DNA from: Paenibacillus sp. FSL H8-0332
Lineage (GTDB): Bacteria > Bacillota > Bacilli > Paenibacillales > Paenibacillaceae
Length of the DNA stretch: 64,000 nt
Assembly (NCBI RefSeq): GCF_037963835.1
Contig: NZ_CP150145.1
Location: forward strand, 5,518,001-5,582,000
Reading direction: 5' to 3'
The notes below the pieces were generated by a model. The model saw nothing but the letters and a program-made list of their open reading frames with translations. It made no database searches and was not told the origin of the DNA. Of this stretch, positions 25,981 through 39,790 are shown one piece after another (within the stretch, counting starts at the first letter, position 1; the number at the start of each line of letters is the position of its first letter). The position numbers were made by a program, and so were the translations under genes.

Positions 25981-27972
25981 ATGCGTTTTCGTCAGGTTCA
26001 CCTTGATTTCCATACTTCAGAAGCCATTCCCGGCATTGGCCGTGAATTCTCCAAAGCCCAGTTTCAGTCCATGCTGCGCACAGGGCATGTAGACTCTATC
26101 ACCGTATTCTCCAAATGTCATCACGGCTGGGCCTATCATCCCAGTGAAGCCAATGAGATGCACCCCCAGCTCACCTTCGACCTGCTGGGCGAAATGATTG
26201 AGGCTGCTCATGAGATCGGAGTCCGCACACCGGTGTATCTGTCAGCAGGTCTGGACGAGAAGCTGGCCCGCCGCCATCCGGAGTGGCTAATCCGCGACGA
26301 CGAGGACCGGACCCGGTGGGTGAAGGATTTCATGACTCCGGGTTACCACGAGTTCTGTATGAACACGCCTTATCTGGACATCCTGCTGGCCCAGATTCAT
26401 GAGGCTGCTTCCCGCTACGATGCTGACGGCATCTTCCTGGACATCGTTGGTTGCCGTAAATGCCGTTGCCAATATTGCGTCACCGCTCTGCGGGCCGCAG
26501 GTCAGGACCCCCGGGATGAAGCTGCCGTCATCGCCCTCGGTGAGCAGACTTACCTGAATTATGCCCACCGTGTGCGGGAGACCATTGATGCCGTGAAGCC
26601 CGGTCTTCCGGTCTACCATAACAACGGCCATCAGCAGCGGGGACGCCGCGACCTCGTGCAGGTCAACAGCCATCTGGAGCTGGAGTCCCTGCCCACCGGA
26701 GGCTGGGGATATGATCATTTCCCGCTGTCCGCACGCTACGCCCAGACGCTGGGCATGGAATTCCTCGGCATGACCGGCAAATTCCATACCTCCTGGGGAG
26801 AGTTCGGCGGCTATAAGCATCCGAACGCGCTGCGCTTCGAGACTGCGCTTAGCCTGGCCCACGGTGCCAGATGCTCCATCGGTGATCAGCTCCATCCCTC
26901 CGGCCTGATGGATGAGGCAACTTACGCCCTGATCGGCACTGCCTACAGCGAGGTCAAGGCGAAGGAGGAATGGTGCAGCGGGGTCACTGCTGTGGCCGAT
27001 ATTGCCGTCTTATCGCTGGAAGCGGCACGGGAGGCCTGTCCCGGCGGGCAAGCACGCAGAGGAGAGCGTAATCTGGCTGACGCCGGAGTGGTGCGGATGC
27101 TGACCGAAGGGCATTACCTGTATGATATCGTAGATACATTCAGCGATTTTAGCGCGTACAAGGTGCTGATTCTCCCGGATGAGGTATCTGTATGGCCTGA
27201 GCTGGCCGATGCCATAGAGAGCTTCACGGCTGGCGGCGGCAAGTTGCTGGTTACCGGATGCTCGGGATTGAACCTGGCCGGGAATGCATTTGCCCTGAAC
27301 ATGGGAATCACCTGGCTTGGAGAGAACCCGTACCAGCCCGCGTATTTCAAGCCCTATTTCACACCCGGTGCGTTATTGCCTGCTTCCTTTGTCATGTACG
27401 GCGAAGGTCAGCTAATCGAATTGCAGGAAGGACAAGGAGAGGCACTCGGACACCTGGAGAACCCTTATTTTAACCGTGACGTCTTCACCTTCTGTTCCCA
27501 CCAGCACACGCCGGGCGCGATGGAGAACAATGGTCCGGGAATGACCGAGAGCAGCAGCGGAATCTATATCGCCTGGAAGGTATTCAGCGAGTACGCCGAA
27601 GCCGGCTCTCTTATCTTGAAGGAGTTGGTGCTGCATGCACTGTCTCGCCTGCTCCCCCTTCCTTCCCTGCGCACCAATCTGCCGGCCCGCGGCATAACGA
27701 CCCTGCAGTATCAGCAGGCAGAGCAGCGTTATGTCAATCATCTGCTCCATGCTGCACCTGCCCTGAAGGGCCGGATTGAAGTCATCGAGGACCTCGTGCC
27801 GCTCCATGATATTACCGTCAGCCTGCGGCTCCCGTCTCCCGGCCCCGTCCACCGGGTTTATCTGGCTCCTTACATGACAGAATTGCCGTTCACACTCAGC
27901 CAGGATGGCGAGATTACTTACACGATTCCCTACCTGGAGAATCATCAGATGGCGGTAATTGAGCTGGTGTAG
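25981..27972 (+). CDS. Glycoside hydrolase of the GHL6/GH151-like type
   Basis: 663 residues, AAGGGGCTGTG before ATG. The N-terminal TIM-barrel part (1-330) reads RQVHLDFHTSEAIPGIG, GHVDSITVFSKCHHGWAYHP and DADGIFLDIVG, the block pattern of the hypothetical glycosyl hydrolase 6 family, whose relatives include alpha-L-fucosidases (GH151). A Cys-rich CRKCRCQYC follows the barrel Asp. The middle (about 340-560) resembles the GH42-type trimerisation domain (YKVLILPDEVSVW), and the end is a small beta domain. No signal peptide, so it acts on imported sugar. The specific bond is not certain. Confidence 0.78.
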   Translation: MRFRQVHLDFHTSEAIPGIGREFSKAQFQSMLRTGHVDSITVFSKCHHGWAYHPSEANEMHPQLTFDLLGEMIEAAHEIGVRTPVYLSAGLDEKLARRHPEWLIRDDEDRTRWVKDFMTPGYHEFCMNTPYLDILLAQIHEAASRYDADGIFLDIVGCRKCRCQYCVTALRAAGQDPRDEAAVIALGEQTYLNYAHRVRETIDAVKPGLPVYHNNGHQQRGRRDLVQVNSHLELESLPTGGWGYDHFPLSARYAQTLGMEFLGMTGKFHTSWGEFGGYKHPNALRFETALSLAHGARCSIGDQLHPSGLMDEATYALIGTAYSEVKAKEEWCSGVTAVADIAVLSLEAAREACPGGQARRGERNLADAGVVRMLTEGHYLYDIVDTFSDFSAYKVLILPDEVSVWPELADAIESFTAGGGKLLVTGCSGLNLAGNAFALNMGITWLGENPYQPAYFKPYFTPGALLPASFVMYGEGQLIELQEGQGEALGHLENPYFNRDVFTFCSHQHTPGAMENNGPGMTESSSGIYIAWKVFSEYAEAGSLILKELVLHALSRLLPLPSLRTNLPARGITTLQYQQAEQRYVNHLLHAAPALKGRIEVIEDLVPLHDITVSLRLPSPGPVHRVYLAPYMTELPFTLSQDGEITYTIPYLENHQMAVIELV

Positions 27973-28037
27973 ATTAGGTCCATTTATAGTAGAATAATAA
28001 GAGCTATACCATTGCCTAGAATGAGAGGATGACCGGG

Positions 28038-28460
28038 ATGCTTCAGTCCATTGTGCACATTGCTCTAGTCGTTAAGGATTATGATGAAGCCATAGAATTT
28101 TATACAAACAAGCTGAATTTCACATTAGTTGAAGATCTCTATCAGCCCGAGCAGGATAAAAGATGGGTCGTAGTCTCCCCTCCCGGATCAGCAGGCACTA
28201 CCCTTCTGCTGGCCCGGGCGTCGAAGCCTGAACAAGAGTCCTTTATCGGCAATCAGGCAGGCGGACGGGTATTTCTTTTTCTGAACACCGATAACTTCTG
28301 GAGAGATTATCATGAAATGGTCTCCAGAGGGATTGAATTCGTCAGAGAACCCAAAGAGGAAGCGTACGGAATCGTTGCGGTATTCAAGGATCTGTACGGC
28401 AACCTGTGGGACCTGCTGCAGATGAACGCGGACCACCCGATTTCCAAGCGGGTACAATGA
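28038..28460 (+). CDS. VOC-family (glyoxalase/dioxygenase-like) protein
   Basis: 140 residues from ATG 28038 with GAGAGG before it; an ATG nine bases earlier is equally in frame. IVHIALVVKDYDEAIEFYTNKLNF is the classical start of the fold, and DLYGNLWDLLQ the closing strand. Possible metal ligands are H11-like and E-type residues at the usual places. The function is not predictable: resistance and metabolic enzymes share the fold. Convergent with the LysR gene. Confidence 0.8.
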   Translation: MLQSIVHIALVVKDYDEAIEFYTNKLNFTLVEDLYQPEQDKRWVVVSPPGSAGTTLLLARASKPEQESFIGNQAGGRVFLFLNTDNFWRDYHEMVSRGIEFVREPKEEAYGIVAVFKDLYGNLWDLLQMNADHPISKRVQ

Positions 28461-28482
28461 TTGTACAGCACAACAGGCCAAC

Positions 28483-29367
28483 TCACTGGAGTCCAAATCT
28501 ATCTTGCAGATAGTTATCCAGAATCCGAAGGGGCTCGTGTAATGCCTGGTTTGGAAACTTATGAGTGACCTTATAGCCTATTCTTGGGGGCACTGACACC
28601 GCCAGCTTCTGCAGAACAAATTCTCCCATCCCCATCATATGTGCGCCAATTGAAGCAGGAACGATCGTCCATTGTCTGGCATCCGTCAAAAAAGTAGTAA
28701 TGAGTCCCGCTGTGTCCAGATGCACACGGGACGGGCACAGCGGGTCCCACCACTGGTCATGTCTGAATTGAAACTCCCGATTCCAATTGACGAAGACTTC
28801 ATGCTCTGCCGCCAATTCTTCCATTTCTACTGTATCTCCAGCCTGCCGCCCTGGTGCAGCCAAGCGCAACAGCACCATTTCTTCAGTAAAAAACGGTTGA
28901 ACAGTAACGCTAGGCGATACGATTTCCCGTACCACAAACGCCACATCCATCTCACGCCGCTCAATACTATCAAAAGCCTCCTGAGTATGCTGCGTACGAA
29001 TCTGCAGCCGGATGGACGGGGTATGCTGATTTAGCATTCTATATACCGGAGGCAAGACAAAGTGGCTTATACTTTCCGCAGCGCTTATGGCCAGACTTAA
29101 CTGCGAACCGTTAGCCTTTAAGATTTGTGTCTCCCTCCAGAGCGCCTCCCATCTTTCCGCAATGCTGAAAAGGTTCTCCCCGTTTGGAGTCAGACTGATT
29201 TTGGGTGCCCCCTTTCTTCGCTCAACCAACAGGCCGCCCATTTCCTGCTCCAACGTCTTTAACCGGTAGCTTACCGTAGCTTGTGACAGGTGCAGCAGTT
29301 CGGCCGCTTTACTGATACTCCCCGTCCGTACGATAGCTAGAAACGCTTCAATCCCAGGAAAATACAT
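28483..29367 (-). CDS. LysR-family transcriptional regulator
   Basis: 294 residues from ATG 29367, GAGGTGG upstream. N-terminal winged helix FLAIVRTGSISKAAELLHLSQATVSYRLKTLEQEMGG, then the two-lobe effector domain. It is divergent from the D-2-hydroxyacid dehydrogenase gene, the usual LysR placement next to its target, so regulation of that gene by a small organic acid is likely. Direct repeats in the shared region are candidate sites. Confidence 0.87.
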   Translation of the reverse strand: MYFPGIEAFLAIVRTGSISKAAELLHLSQATVSYRLKTLEQEMGGLLVERRKGAPKISLTPNGENLFSIAERWEALWRETQILKANGSQLSLAISAAESISHFVLPPVYRMLNQHTPSIRLQIRTQHTQEAFDSIERREMDVAFVVREIVSPSVTVQPFFTEEMVLLRLAAPGRQAGDTVEMEELAAEHEVFVNWNREFQFRHDQWWDPLCPSRVHLDTAGLITTFLTDARQWTIVPASIGAHMMGMGEFVLQKLAVSVPPRIGYKVTHKFPNQALHEPLRILDNYLQDRFGLQ

Positions 29368-29390
29368 CGAATACCACCTCAATATATAGA

Positions 29391-29417
29391 AAATATTAAT
29401 ATAGTTCTCAAAATATT
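29391..29417. promoter_or_regulatory. Candidate LysR operator (direct repeats)
   Basis: AAATATT occurs at 29391-29397 and again at 29411-29417, a period of 20 bases that puts both copies on one helix face, inside the 141-base divergent region. The region is A/T-rich, so chance is possible. Confidence 0.3.
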
Positions 29418-29508
29418 TGCGTTTTACAACATTATTCGTTATGTCTAAAATTATCATTAACACAGACAAGGGGTCAAATAGTCCAGGTTATGAAAAGGTG
29501 GTTTAACC

Positions 29509-30456
29509 ATGAAGATTCTCATCGTTGGTCATTTTAACGAGACCGCACAATCAAAGATTACAAGGTATTTTCCGCAAAACTGGAATGTTGTCATTGTCCC
29601 GCCCGGACAAGAAATGCTGCATCATATTGAAGATTGCCAGGTCCTCATCCCTGAGCATATCAAAGTGGACCCTAGCCTGCTTGCTACCGCCCAAAAATTA
29701 AAATTGGTACAGACCGGTGCAGGTTATGATAATGTCGATATCCCTGCCTGTACACAGCTCGGCATTTGGGTGGCCAATGCAGCAGGAGTGAATGCACATG
29801 CCGTGGCCGAACACGTAATGGCACTAATGCTGTCCTATTATAAAAACATACCGTTTCTTGATCATTTCATGAAATCCAGGATGGATGAACATGACTTAGA
29901 GTATACAGGGAGTGAATTAGAGGGCAAAACCATTGGGATTATCGGGCTCGGTGCTATCGGAAAAAAAGTAGCTGCGTTTTGCAGGGTTTTTGATATGACT
30001 GTGCTGGCTTCTGCGAGAAAGACAGTGGTACAGGCTGACGATTTGGTGACAATGACGGATCTCGATACTCTTCTAAGTACATCGGATATAGTCAGTGTAC
30101 ATGTACCCTTGACTGAGCAGACCGAGCACCTGATCAACCAAGAAGTGTTCAAAAAAATGAAGAATACCGCCCTTTTTATCAATACAGCCCGCGGGGGGAT
30201 TGTCAACGAAAGAGACTTGATAGATGCCTTAAAAACTGGGGAACTTTCCGGCGCCTGCCTGGATGTGTATGAATCCGAACCGCTTCCTATAGACAGTGAG
30301 CTCCGCACTCTGAGTAATGTGATCCTTACTCCCCATACCGCCGGAATGCCCGATGGCCGGAAATTCCACAAAAAAAGATACGATTTCTTTATAGATAATA
30401 TAAAACGTGTACAAAACGGGAAAGCGCCTGTGAGCAGGCTCAATCAGTTATTATAG
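29509..30456 (+). CDS. D-2-hydroxyacid dehydrogenase
   Basis: 315 residues, AAAAGGTGG before ATG. NAD-binding TIGIIGLGAIGKK (141-153) and the catalytic set Arg in NTARGGIVNE, Glu in VYESEPLP and His in LTPHTAGMPDG are all present. It reduces or oxidises a 2-oxo acid/D-2-hydroxy acid pair; exact substrate unknown. Followed by a perfect palindromic terminator. Confidence 0.87.
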   Translation: MKILIVGHFNETAQSKITRYFPQNWNVVIVPPGQEMLHHIEDCQVLIPEHIKVDPSLLATAQKLKLVQTGAGYDNVDIPACTQLGIWVANAAGVNAHAVAEHVMALMLSYYKNIPFLDHFMKSRMDEHDLEYTGSELEGKTIGIIGLGAIGKKVAAFCRVFDMTVLASARKTVVQADDLVTMTDLDTLLSTSDIVSVHVPLTEQTEHLINQEVFKKMKNTALFINTARGGIVNERDLIDALKTGELSGACLDVYESEPLPIDSELRTLSNVILTPHTAGMPDGRKFHKKRYDFFIDNIKRVQNGKAPVSRLNQLL

Positions 30457-30473
30457 TTACGGTGCAATAAAAA

Positions 30474-30505
30474 AGGCTTATGACATTGTACAATGTCATA
30501 AGCCT
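30474..30505. terminator. Bidirectional terminator
   Basis: A perfect palindrome, AGGCTTATGACATTGT and its complement, flanked by A-runs on the left and T-runs on the right. It ends the dehydrogenase transcript (plus) and the tRNA transcript (minus). Confidence 0.85.
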
Positions 30506-30513
30506 TTTTTTAG

Positions 30514-30592
30514 TACCGGCGAGAGGACTCGAACCTCCACGGTTTCCCACTCGATTTTGAGTCGAGCGCGTCTGCCATTCCGCCACGCCGGC
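30514..30592 (-). tRNA. tRNA-Leu (anticodon CAA)
   Basis: The minus strand gives acceptor GCCGGCG/CGCCGGT, anticodon loop CTCAAAA with CAA, an extended variable arm (TGGGAAACCGT) and T-loop TTCGAGT. CCA is not encoded. Last gene of the seven-tRNA cluster. Confidence 0.92.
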
Positions 30593-30670
30593 ATATTATA
30601 CGTATATATCCGCTAAGGATAATTAAATTTTAGATAGAGAAGCAATTAAAGTATGTTATGAAGTTAAAAA

Positions 30671-30747
30671 TGGTGCGCCCTGAGAGATTCGAACTCCCGG
30701 CCTTTTGATTCGTAGTCAAACGCTCTATCCAGCTGAGCTAAGGGCGC
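30671..30747 (-). tRNA. tRNA-Arg (anticodon ACG)
   Basis: Acceptor GCGCCCT/AGGGCGC with encoded CCA; anticodon stem TTTGA/TCAAA, loop CTACGAA giving ACG (wobble inosine reads CGN). Confidence 0.93.
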
Positions 30748-30753
30748 AAAATA

Positions 30754-30828
30754 TGGAGCGGACGACGGGAATCGAACCCGCGACCCTCGCCTTGGCAAGG
30801 CGATGCTCTACCGCTGAGCCACGTCCGC
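30754..30828 (-). tRNA. tRNA-Gly (anticodon GCC)
   Basis: Acceptor GCGGACG/CGTCCGC with CCA encoded; stem TCGCC/GGCGA, loop TTGCCAA giving GCC. Confidence 0.93.
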
Positions 30829-30860
30829 ACACGGTATGTATTCAAATGCTTTGATAAAAA

Positions 30861-30938
30861 TGGCGGAACCGACGGGATTCGAACCCGCGATCTCCTGCGT
30901 GACAGGCAGGCATGTTAGGCCAACTACACCACGGTTCC
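30861..30938 (-). tRNA. tRNA-Asp (anticodon GTC)
   Basis: Acceptor GGAACCG/CGGTTCC with CCA encoded; stem CCTGC/GCAGG, loop CTGTCAC giving GTC. Confidence 0.93.
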
Positions 30939-30943
30939 AAATA

Positions 30944-31017
<74 letters not shown>

Positions 31018-31057
31018 TCAGTTATAAAATATTCTCTTCTGGCTTGCAAAGTCTGCA

Positions 31058-31133
31058 TGGTGGAGGCTGAGGGGTTCGAACCCCCGACCCTCTGCTTGTA
31101 AGGCAGATGCTCTCCCAGCTGAGCTAAGCCTCC
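31058..31133 (-). tRNA. tRNA-Val (anticodon TAC)
   Basis: Acceptor GGAGGCT/AGCCTCC with CCA encoded; stem TCTGC/GCAGA, loop CTTACAA giving TAC. Confidence 0.93.
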
Positions 31134-31207
31134 ATCGAAGAAGCAACTTAATGATCATAACACATTTTTACGAGATGTACAACCATTAATTTATCAAACA
31201 AAAAAGT

Positions 31208-31282
31208 TGGTGACTCGTATGGGATTCGAACCCATGTTACCTCCGTGAAAGGGAGGTGTCTTAACCCCTTGACCAACGAGCC
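31208..31282 (-). tRNA. tRNA-Glu (anticodon TTC)
   Basis: Acceptor GGCTCGT/ACGAGTC with CCA encoded; stem CCTCC/GGAGG, loop CTTTCAC giving TTC. First gene of the cluster after its promoter. Confidence 0.93.
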
Positions 31283-31315
31283 AGATGAACGAACAATCTT
31301 TCGACAACAAAAGGT

Positions 31316-31344
31316 ATTATATCAAATAAAATAGAATAATACAA
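31316..31344 (-). promoter_or_regulatory. Sigma-A promoter of the tRNA cluster
   Basis: On the minus strand TTGTAT (31339-31344) and a perfect TATAAT (31316-31321) are 17 bases apart, about 34 bases before the tRNA-Glu gene. Since a terminator lies behind the 5S gene, this promoter makes the tRNA cluster an independent unit. The stretch 31345-31590 holds only A/T-rich repeats of TAGAAA and no gene. Confidence 0.75.
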
Positions 31345-31591
31345 TAGAAATAGAAATAGAAATATTCTATTATATGTTCAGTATCTACATCAAACGCGAA
31401 GAGCTCGCTCTTAAGCCCTCTAAGACATCTCTCTATCTGTTGGGCGGCCCAGGAGTCCTGCCTTCACCACGGCTCCCCAGTCTCCTGTGTAGGGTCTCAG
31501 AGGAAGCAGACAAGGTGAAATGACGGACATCTCTTCTTTCACTTCTCAGTCTGCCCACGATCTCTATGAAATACATCAGCAATAGCACAAC

Positions 31592-31622
31592 AAAAAACCA
31601 CCGTTGATAATCAACAGTGGTC
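31592..31622 (-). terminator. rRNA operon terminator
   Basis: Minus strand ACCACTGTTGA pairs with TCAACGGTGGT and runs into TTTTTT, seven bases after the 5S 3' end. Confidence 0.85.
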
Positions 31623-31628
31623 TTAAGT

Positions 31629-31746
31629 GCTTGGCAACGTCCTACTCTCCCAGGACCCTTCGGTCCAAGTACCATCGGCGCTGGAGGGCTTAACGGTCGT
31701 GTTCGGGATGGGTACGTGTGGAACCCCTCCGCTATCGCCACCAAAC
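31629..31746 (-). rRNA. rrf: 5S ribosomal RNA
   Basis: The minus strand begins GTTTGGTGGCGATAGCGGAG and ends GGACGTTGCCAAGC, with the conserved CCGAACACG loop, about 118 bases. Third gene of the operon. Confidence 0.93.
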
Positions 31747-31885
31747 ATGATTTTTGCGCTGCGTTGACATCCGTGAGATCACTCCCGCAAAATATCAATC
31801 CTCAGAAAGGACATGCAGCTTAAAATCTTTCAGGAATTTGATTCCTGAAAACTGAATCCGAAATGAATCTGCGTGTTAGAAATTT

Positions 31886-36640
<4,755 letters not shown>

Positions 36641-36802
36641 GGTATTTAGAAAGAGCGATTGCTCATTTTGAAACATCTGACGAGAATTTTCATTCTCATT
36701 TTTGGATCTCGCCGAAGCGATTTCCGATACTCACTCGTTGTTCAGTTTTCAAAGATCAAGCTCGTTGTCAGCGCCGATCACCGCGTCACCAGCAACTTTT
36801 AT

Positions 36803-36831
36803 AATATAACACGTTCTCCTTCTGAATGCAA
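36803..36831 (-). promoter_or_regulatory. rRNA promoter, proximal
   Basis: Minus strand TTGCAT (36826-36831), 17-base spacer, TATATT (36803-36808), about 165 bases before the 16S gene. It is the second of two tandem boxes. Confidence 0.75.
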
Positions 36832-36916
36832 CACTTATTTTTAATGAAATACAATGTTTCGTCAGATCAACATGTCCAATCTTCTTGCAGGGCAGCTGCC
36901 TTGCGACTGGATATAT

Positions 36917-36945
36917 AATATAGCATGATATATACCCGCTATCAA
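36917..36945 (-). promoter_or_regulatory. rRNA promoter, distal
   Basis: Minus strand TTGATA (36940-36945), 17-base spacer, TATATT (36917-36922). With the box 114 bases downstream it forms the tandem promoter pair common in Firmicute rrn operons. Confidence 0.75.
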
Positions 36946-37035
36946 CCCTTAATTTTTACCATTTTCGAGATAGTTCTATAGACTTTCATAGATATCCTAT
37001 ACAAGTCTCTGTACCTGCATAACCATGACCAAAGA

Positions 37036-37075
37036 GCACATGCAGGGCCTCATATCTAGCAGGACCTGCATGTGC
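37036..37075 (-). terminator. Terminator of the SafA-like gene
   Basis: GCACATGCAGG and CCTGCATGTGC form an 11-bp stem 26 bases past the stop. The downstream minus-strand sequence is only moderately T-rich (TCTTTGG). Confidence 0.6.
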
Positions 37076-37100
37076 AACTCTCTCCTTAGAGACTAGCCTC

Positions 37101-38690
37101 TTAATTCGGAATCCAAGGAGTCTGATTCTTCTTAGCTGTACTTGAACGTCCGTTTGAGTTCGAACTCGGCTTGGCGTGGGCCTTATCCTTAGTGGCAGAC
37201 GTCTGGCTGGAGGTTTTCGCTTTCGCCGCTGCCGGTTTGGATTTTCCTGGTTTTGTATCCTTTGCTGCTGTGGCCTCAGTTCGCCCCTTATCCGGAAGCT
37301 CCTCCGTTTCCTGCACTACAGGTTCAGGAATCTGAATCTCGGGTACGCGGTTGTGGGCGAAGTTCTCCATGCCCGGATACGCCGGATATGGCGGAATATT
37401 CGATACCATAGGCTGTTCATACATCGGTGAGACCGCGTTAGGCATGGCATTCATTCCTCCAGCATACGGAGAAACCATCCCCATCTGCGGCATGCCGTAC
37501 ACCGGATAACCGTTATACATCGGCTGCTCATAAGGATAAGGCTGAATCGACATTGCGCCGCATCCGCAGGAAGGCCACGGAAGATTAACCTGCTCGCTCT
37601 GGTACTGCGGAGCAAATGCAGCATTGTCATTGACAGGGCTTACTGCAGACATATTCACATTGTTATAATCCGGCGCTTCATTAGGATACCATGCTCCGGG
37701 ATATTGTCCAGGCGGACAAGGATTAATCGGCTGAGCATAGAACGGCGGGCAATCCGGCATAAACGCAGCAGGTTGAACATAACTCGGAGCATTGTTCATG
37801 TAATTCATATTGTTCATATTGTTCATATTGTTCATATTGTTCATATTGTTCATATTGTTCATATCCATGTTGGCCATTGGCTCATATACGGGATACACGG
37901 GTGCATAATTCATGAAATACGGATTCTCGCTGAGGCCGGGATAGCCATCGCTCTTTCCCCATGGCGAGGTTTTACCCTCATCCCAGGCGGCAGGCTGAAC
38001 CTCTGATTTATGATGCACTTCTTTGGTTTTCTCTTCCTGCGCGGGAACAGTGATTTGCACATACAAGCTTTGTTTCTCATGCATGACTTCCTGGACAGGC
38101 TTAACTTCTGGTGCTTTATTAGGTGCAGGATTAGGTGCAGGATTAGGTGCAGGAACAGAGATTGGGATGGGAACCGCTTCTGCCAGAGGAGCCGGGGCTG
38201 GAGCAGGAGCTGGCTTTTCAATGACACCTGTGTAAGTTTTACCGCCAATCGCCGTTTTATCAACCACTGCCGGAGCGGAGGACTGAGCCTGAATTGGAGT
38301 TGTATTAGCTTTTACAGGAGAGATGGATTGGGCCTGGATTGGAGAAGTACTGACTTTCTTAGGGATATTCACGACTTCACCCGTCATCAGTGCATTAGGG
38401 TTCTTAAGCTGCGGGTTGGCATCAATCATGTCCTTGAGTGTAATTCCCCAAGCCTTGGAGAGCTTCCACAGGGTATCGCCTTGCTTGACAGTATGCTTAT
38501 AGTAGATATCGTTGTTGTCCGGAACAGGCAGAGCTACAGGCGCAGCCGGGATTTTAACCTTATCTCCAACCGCAAGCACATCTGGATTGGCGATTTGCGG
38601 ATTGGCCTCGATTATTTTCTGCAGCGGCACTCCATACTTCTGTGATAACGCAAACAGCGAATCACCTTGCTTAACAATGTGTATTTTCAC
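37101..38690 (-). CDS. safA: SafA-like spore coat morphogenesis protein with two LysM domains
   Basis: 529 residues from GTG 38690, AGGAGG ten bases upstream. LysM 1 (1-48) is IHIVKQGDSLFALSQKYGV and LysM 2 (about 64-112) is KHTVKQGDTLWKLSKAWGI. Then follow a Pro/Ala-rich linker, a Met-Asn repeat (six perfect copies of a 9-base unit at 37804-37857), a Pro/Tyr/Met-rich middle (MYNGYPVYGMPQMGM) and a Lys/Ser-rich tail. SafA targets the spore cortex by LysM and recruits coat proteins by its disordered part. Expression in the mother cell is expected from family knowledge, not read from a promoter. Confidence 0.8.
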   Translation of the reverse strand: MKIHIVKQGDSLFALSQKYGVPLQKIIEANPQIANPDVLAVGDKVKIPAAPVALPVPDNNDIYYKHTVKQGDTLWKLSKAWGITLKDMIDANPQLKNPNALMTGEVVNIPKKVSTSPIQAQSISPVKANTTPIQAQSSAPAVVDKTAIGGKTYTGVIEKPAPAPAPAPLAEAVPIPISVPAPNPAPNPAPNKAPEVKPVQEVMHEKQSLYVQITVPAQEEKTKEVHHKSEVQPAAWDEGKTSPWGKSDGYPGLSENPYFMNYAPVYPVYEPMANMDMNNMNNMNNMNNMNNMNNMNYMNNAPSYVQPAAFMPDCPPFYAQPINPCPPGQYPGAWYPNEAPDYNNVNMSAVSPVNDNAAFAPQYQSEQVNLPWPSCGCGAMSIQPYPYEQPMYNGYPVYGMPQMGMVSPYAGGMNAMPNAVSPMYEQPMVSNIPPYPAYPGMENFAHNRVPEIQIPEPVVQETEELPDKGRTEATAAKDTKPGKSKPAAAKAKTSSQTSATKDKAHAKPSSNSNGRSSTAKKNQTPWIPN

Positions 38691-38841
38691 GCAGCATTTA
38701 CCTCCTAAAAGTATCTATTGATCGGCACTGCACCCCGGTTCAGGGATGATAGCCCTCCAGATTCGGTAGTTGCGGTACAGCCGCCTCCTTCGTTACTACA
38801 TCTTATGCAGCCCATGGGCGAATGACATCCCTATATGCAAA

Positions 38842-38875
38842 AAAAATCCTTCCATGCTTGGCATGAAAGGATTTT
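38842..38875. terminator. Terminator after ilvE
   Basis: AAAAATCCTTCCATGC and GCATGAAAGGATTTTT pair with one mismatch around TTG, with T-runs on both strands. Confidence 0.8.
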
Positions 38876-38904
38876 TCTCTATTCGCTTTTGCGAAACTAC
38901 TGTA

Positions 38905-39786
38905 CTATTCCCAAACCTTATAGCCGTCTTTATCAACCACATTGCGGAACTCTTCCAGCAATTGCAGGGTAATCGGCCCGGCCTGGCCGGAACCGATGAC
39001 TCTGCCGTCGATCTCACGGGCTGCAATCACTTCCGCTGCTGTGCCGGTGAAGAAGACTTCATCAGCAATATATACGTCATGCATAGTGAACGGTTCTTCC
39101 TTAAGCGGTAAGCCCAGTTTCTCACATAGCTCAATAATCGCCAGACGGGTGATTCCCTCCAGGGCACCCAGGTAACAAGGCGGTGTATAGACTACCCCTC
39201 TTTTGATAATGAAGATATTATCGCCGGAGCCTTCGGTTACATAACCCTGGGCGTTCATCATGATCGCTTCATCGGCTTCCGCCAGATTCGACTGGATCTT
39301 CACCAGAATGTTATTGAGATAATTCAGCGATTTGATCTTCGGATTCAGCGCATCCGGGATATTGCGGCGCTGGGACACCGAAACGGCACGAAGTCCGTTC
39401 ATATAAGCCTCCTCCGGGTAAATGGCCAGCTGCTCAACAATGATAATTACACTTGCTATGGGACAACGGCGCGGATCAAGACCCAGGTTGCCGGGACCGC
39501 GTGATACGATCAGCCGGATGTACCCGTTGCGCATGTCGTTAAGGCGGATAGTCTCAGCCATAGCTTCCAGCATCTCATCATAGGTCAGAGGAATGTCCAG
39601 CATAATCGACTTCGCCGAATCATACAGCCTGTCCAGATGCTCCTTACATTTGAAGATGTTGCCGTTATAAATACGGATACCTTCAAATATTCCATCTCCA
39701 TATAAAAAGCCGTGATCGAATACGGATACCTTTGCATTCTCTTTCGTTACATGTTGTCCATCCAGATAGATCCATTGCTCAGCCAT
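38905..39786 (-). CDS. ilvE: Branched-chain-amino-acid aminotransferase
   Basis: 293 residues from ATG 39786 (GGAGGTGC upstream). EQWIYLDGQ at the start, FDHGFLYGDGIFEG, the PLP-lysine region KSLNYLNNILVK and TEGSGDNIFII identify class IV fold aminotransferases. It transfers amino groups between Val/Leu/Ile oxo acids and glutamate. Four bases separate it from pheA, so it probably is the last gene of the pheB-hom-thrB-pheA-ilvE run. Confidence 0.9.
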   Translation of the reverse strand: MAEQWIYLDGQHVTKENAKVSVFDHGFLYGDGIFEGIRIYNGNIFKCKEHLDRLYDSAKSIMLDIPLTYDEMLEAMAETIRLNDMRNGYIRLIVSRGPGNLGLDPRRCPIASVIIIVEQLAIYPEEAYMNGLRAVSVSQRRNIPDALNPKIKSLNYLNNILVKIQSNLAEADEAIMMNAQGYVTEGSGDNIFIIKRGVVYTPPCYLGALEGITRLAIIELCEKLGLPLKEEPFTMHDVYIADEVFFTGTAAEVIAAREIDGRVIGSGQAGPITLQLLEEFRNVVDKDGYKVWE

Positions 39787-39790
39787 GAAC

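Noticed and set aside
31433..31798. A 121-codon minus-strand frame over the 5S gene
   Set aside because: It overlaps the 5S rRNA and its terminator; frames inside the 16S and 23S genes were rejected for the same reason.
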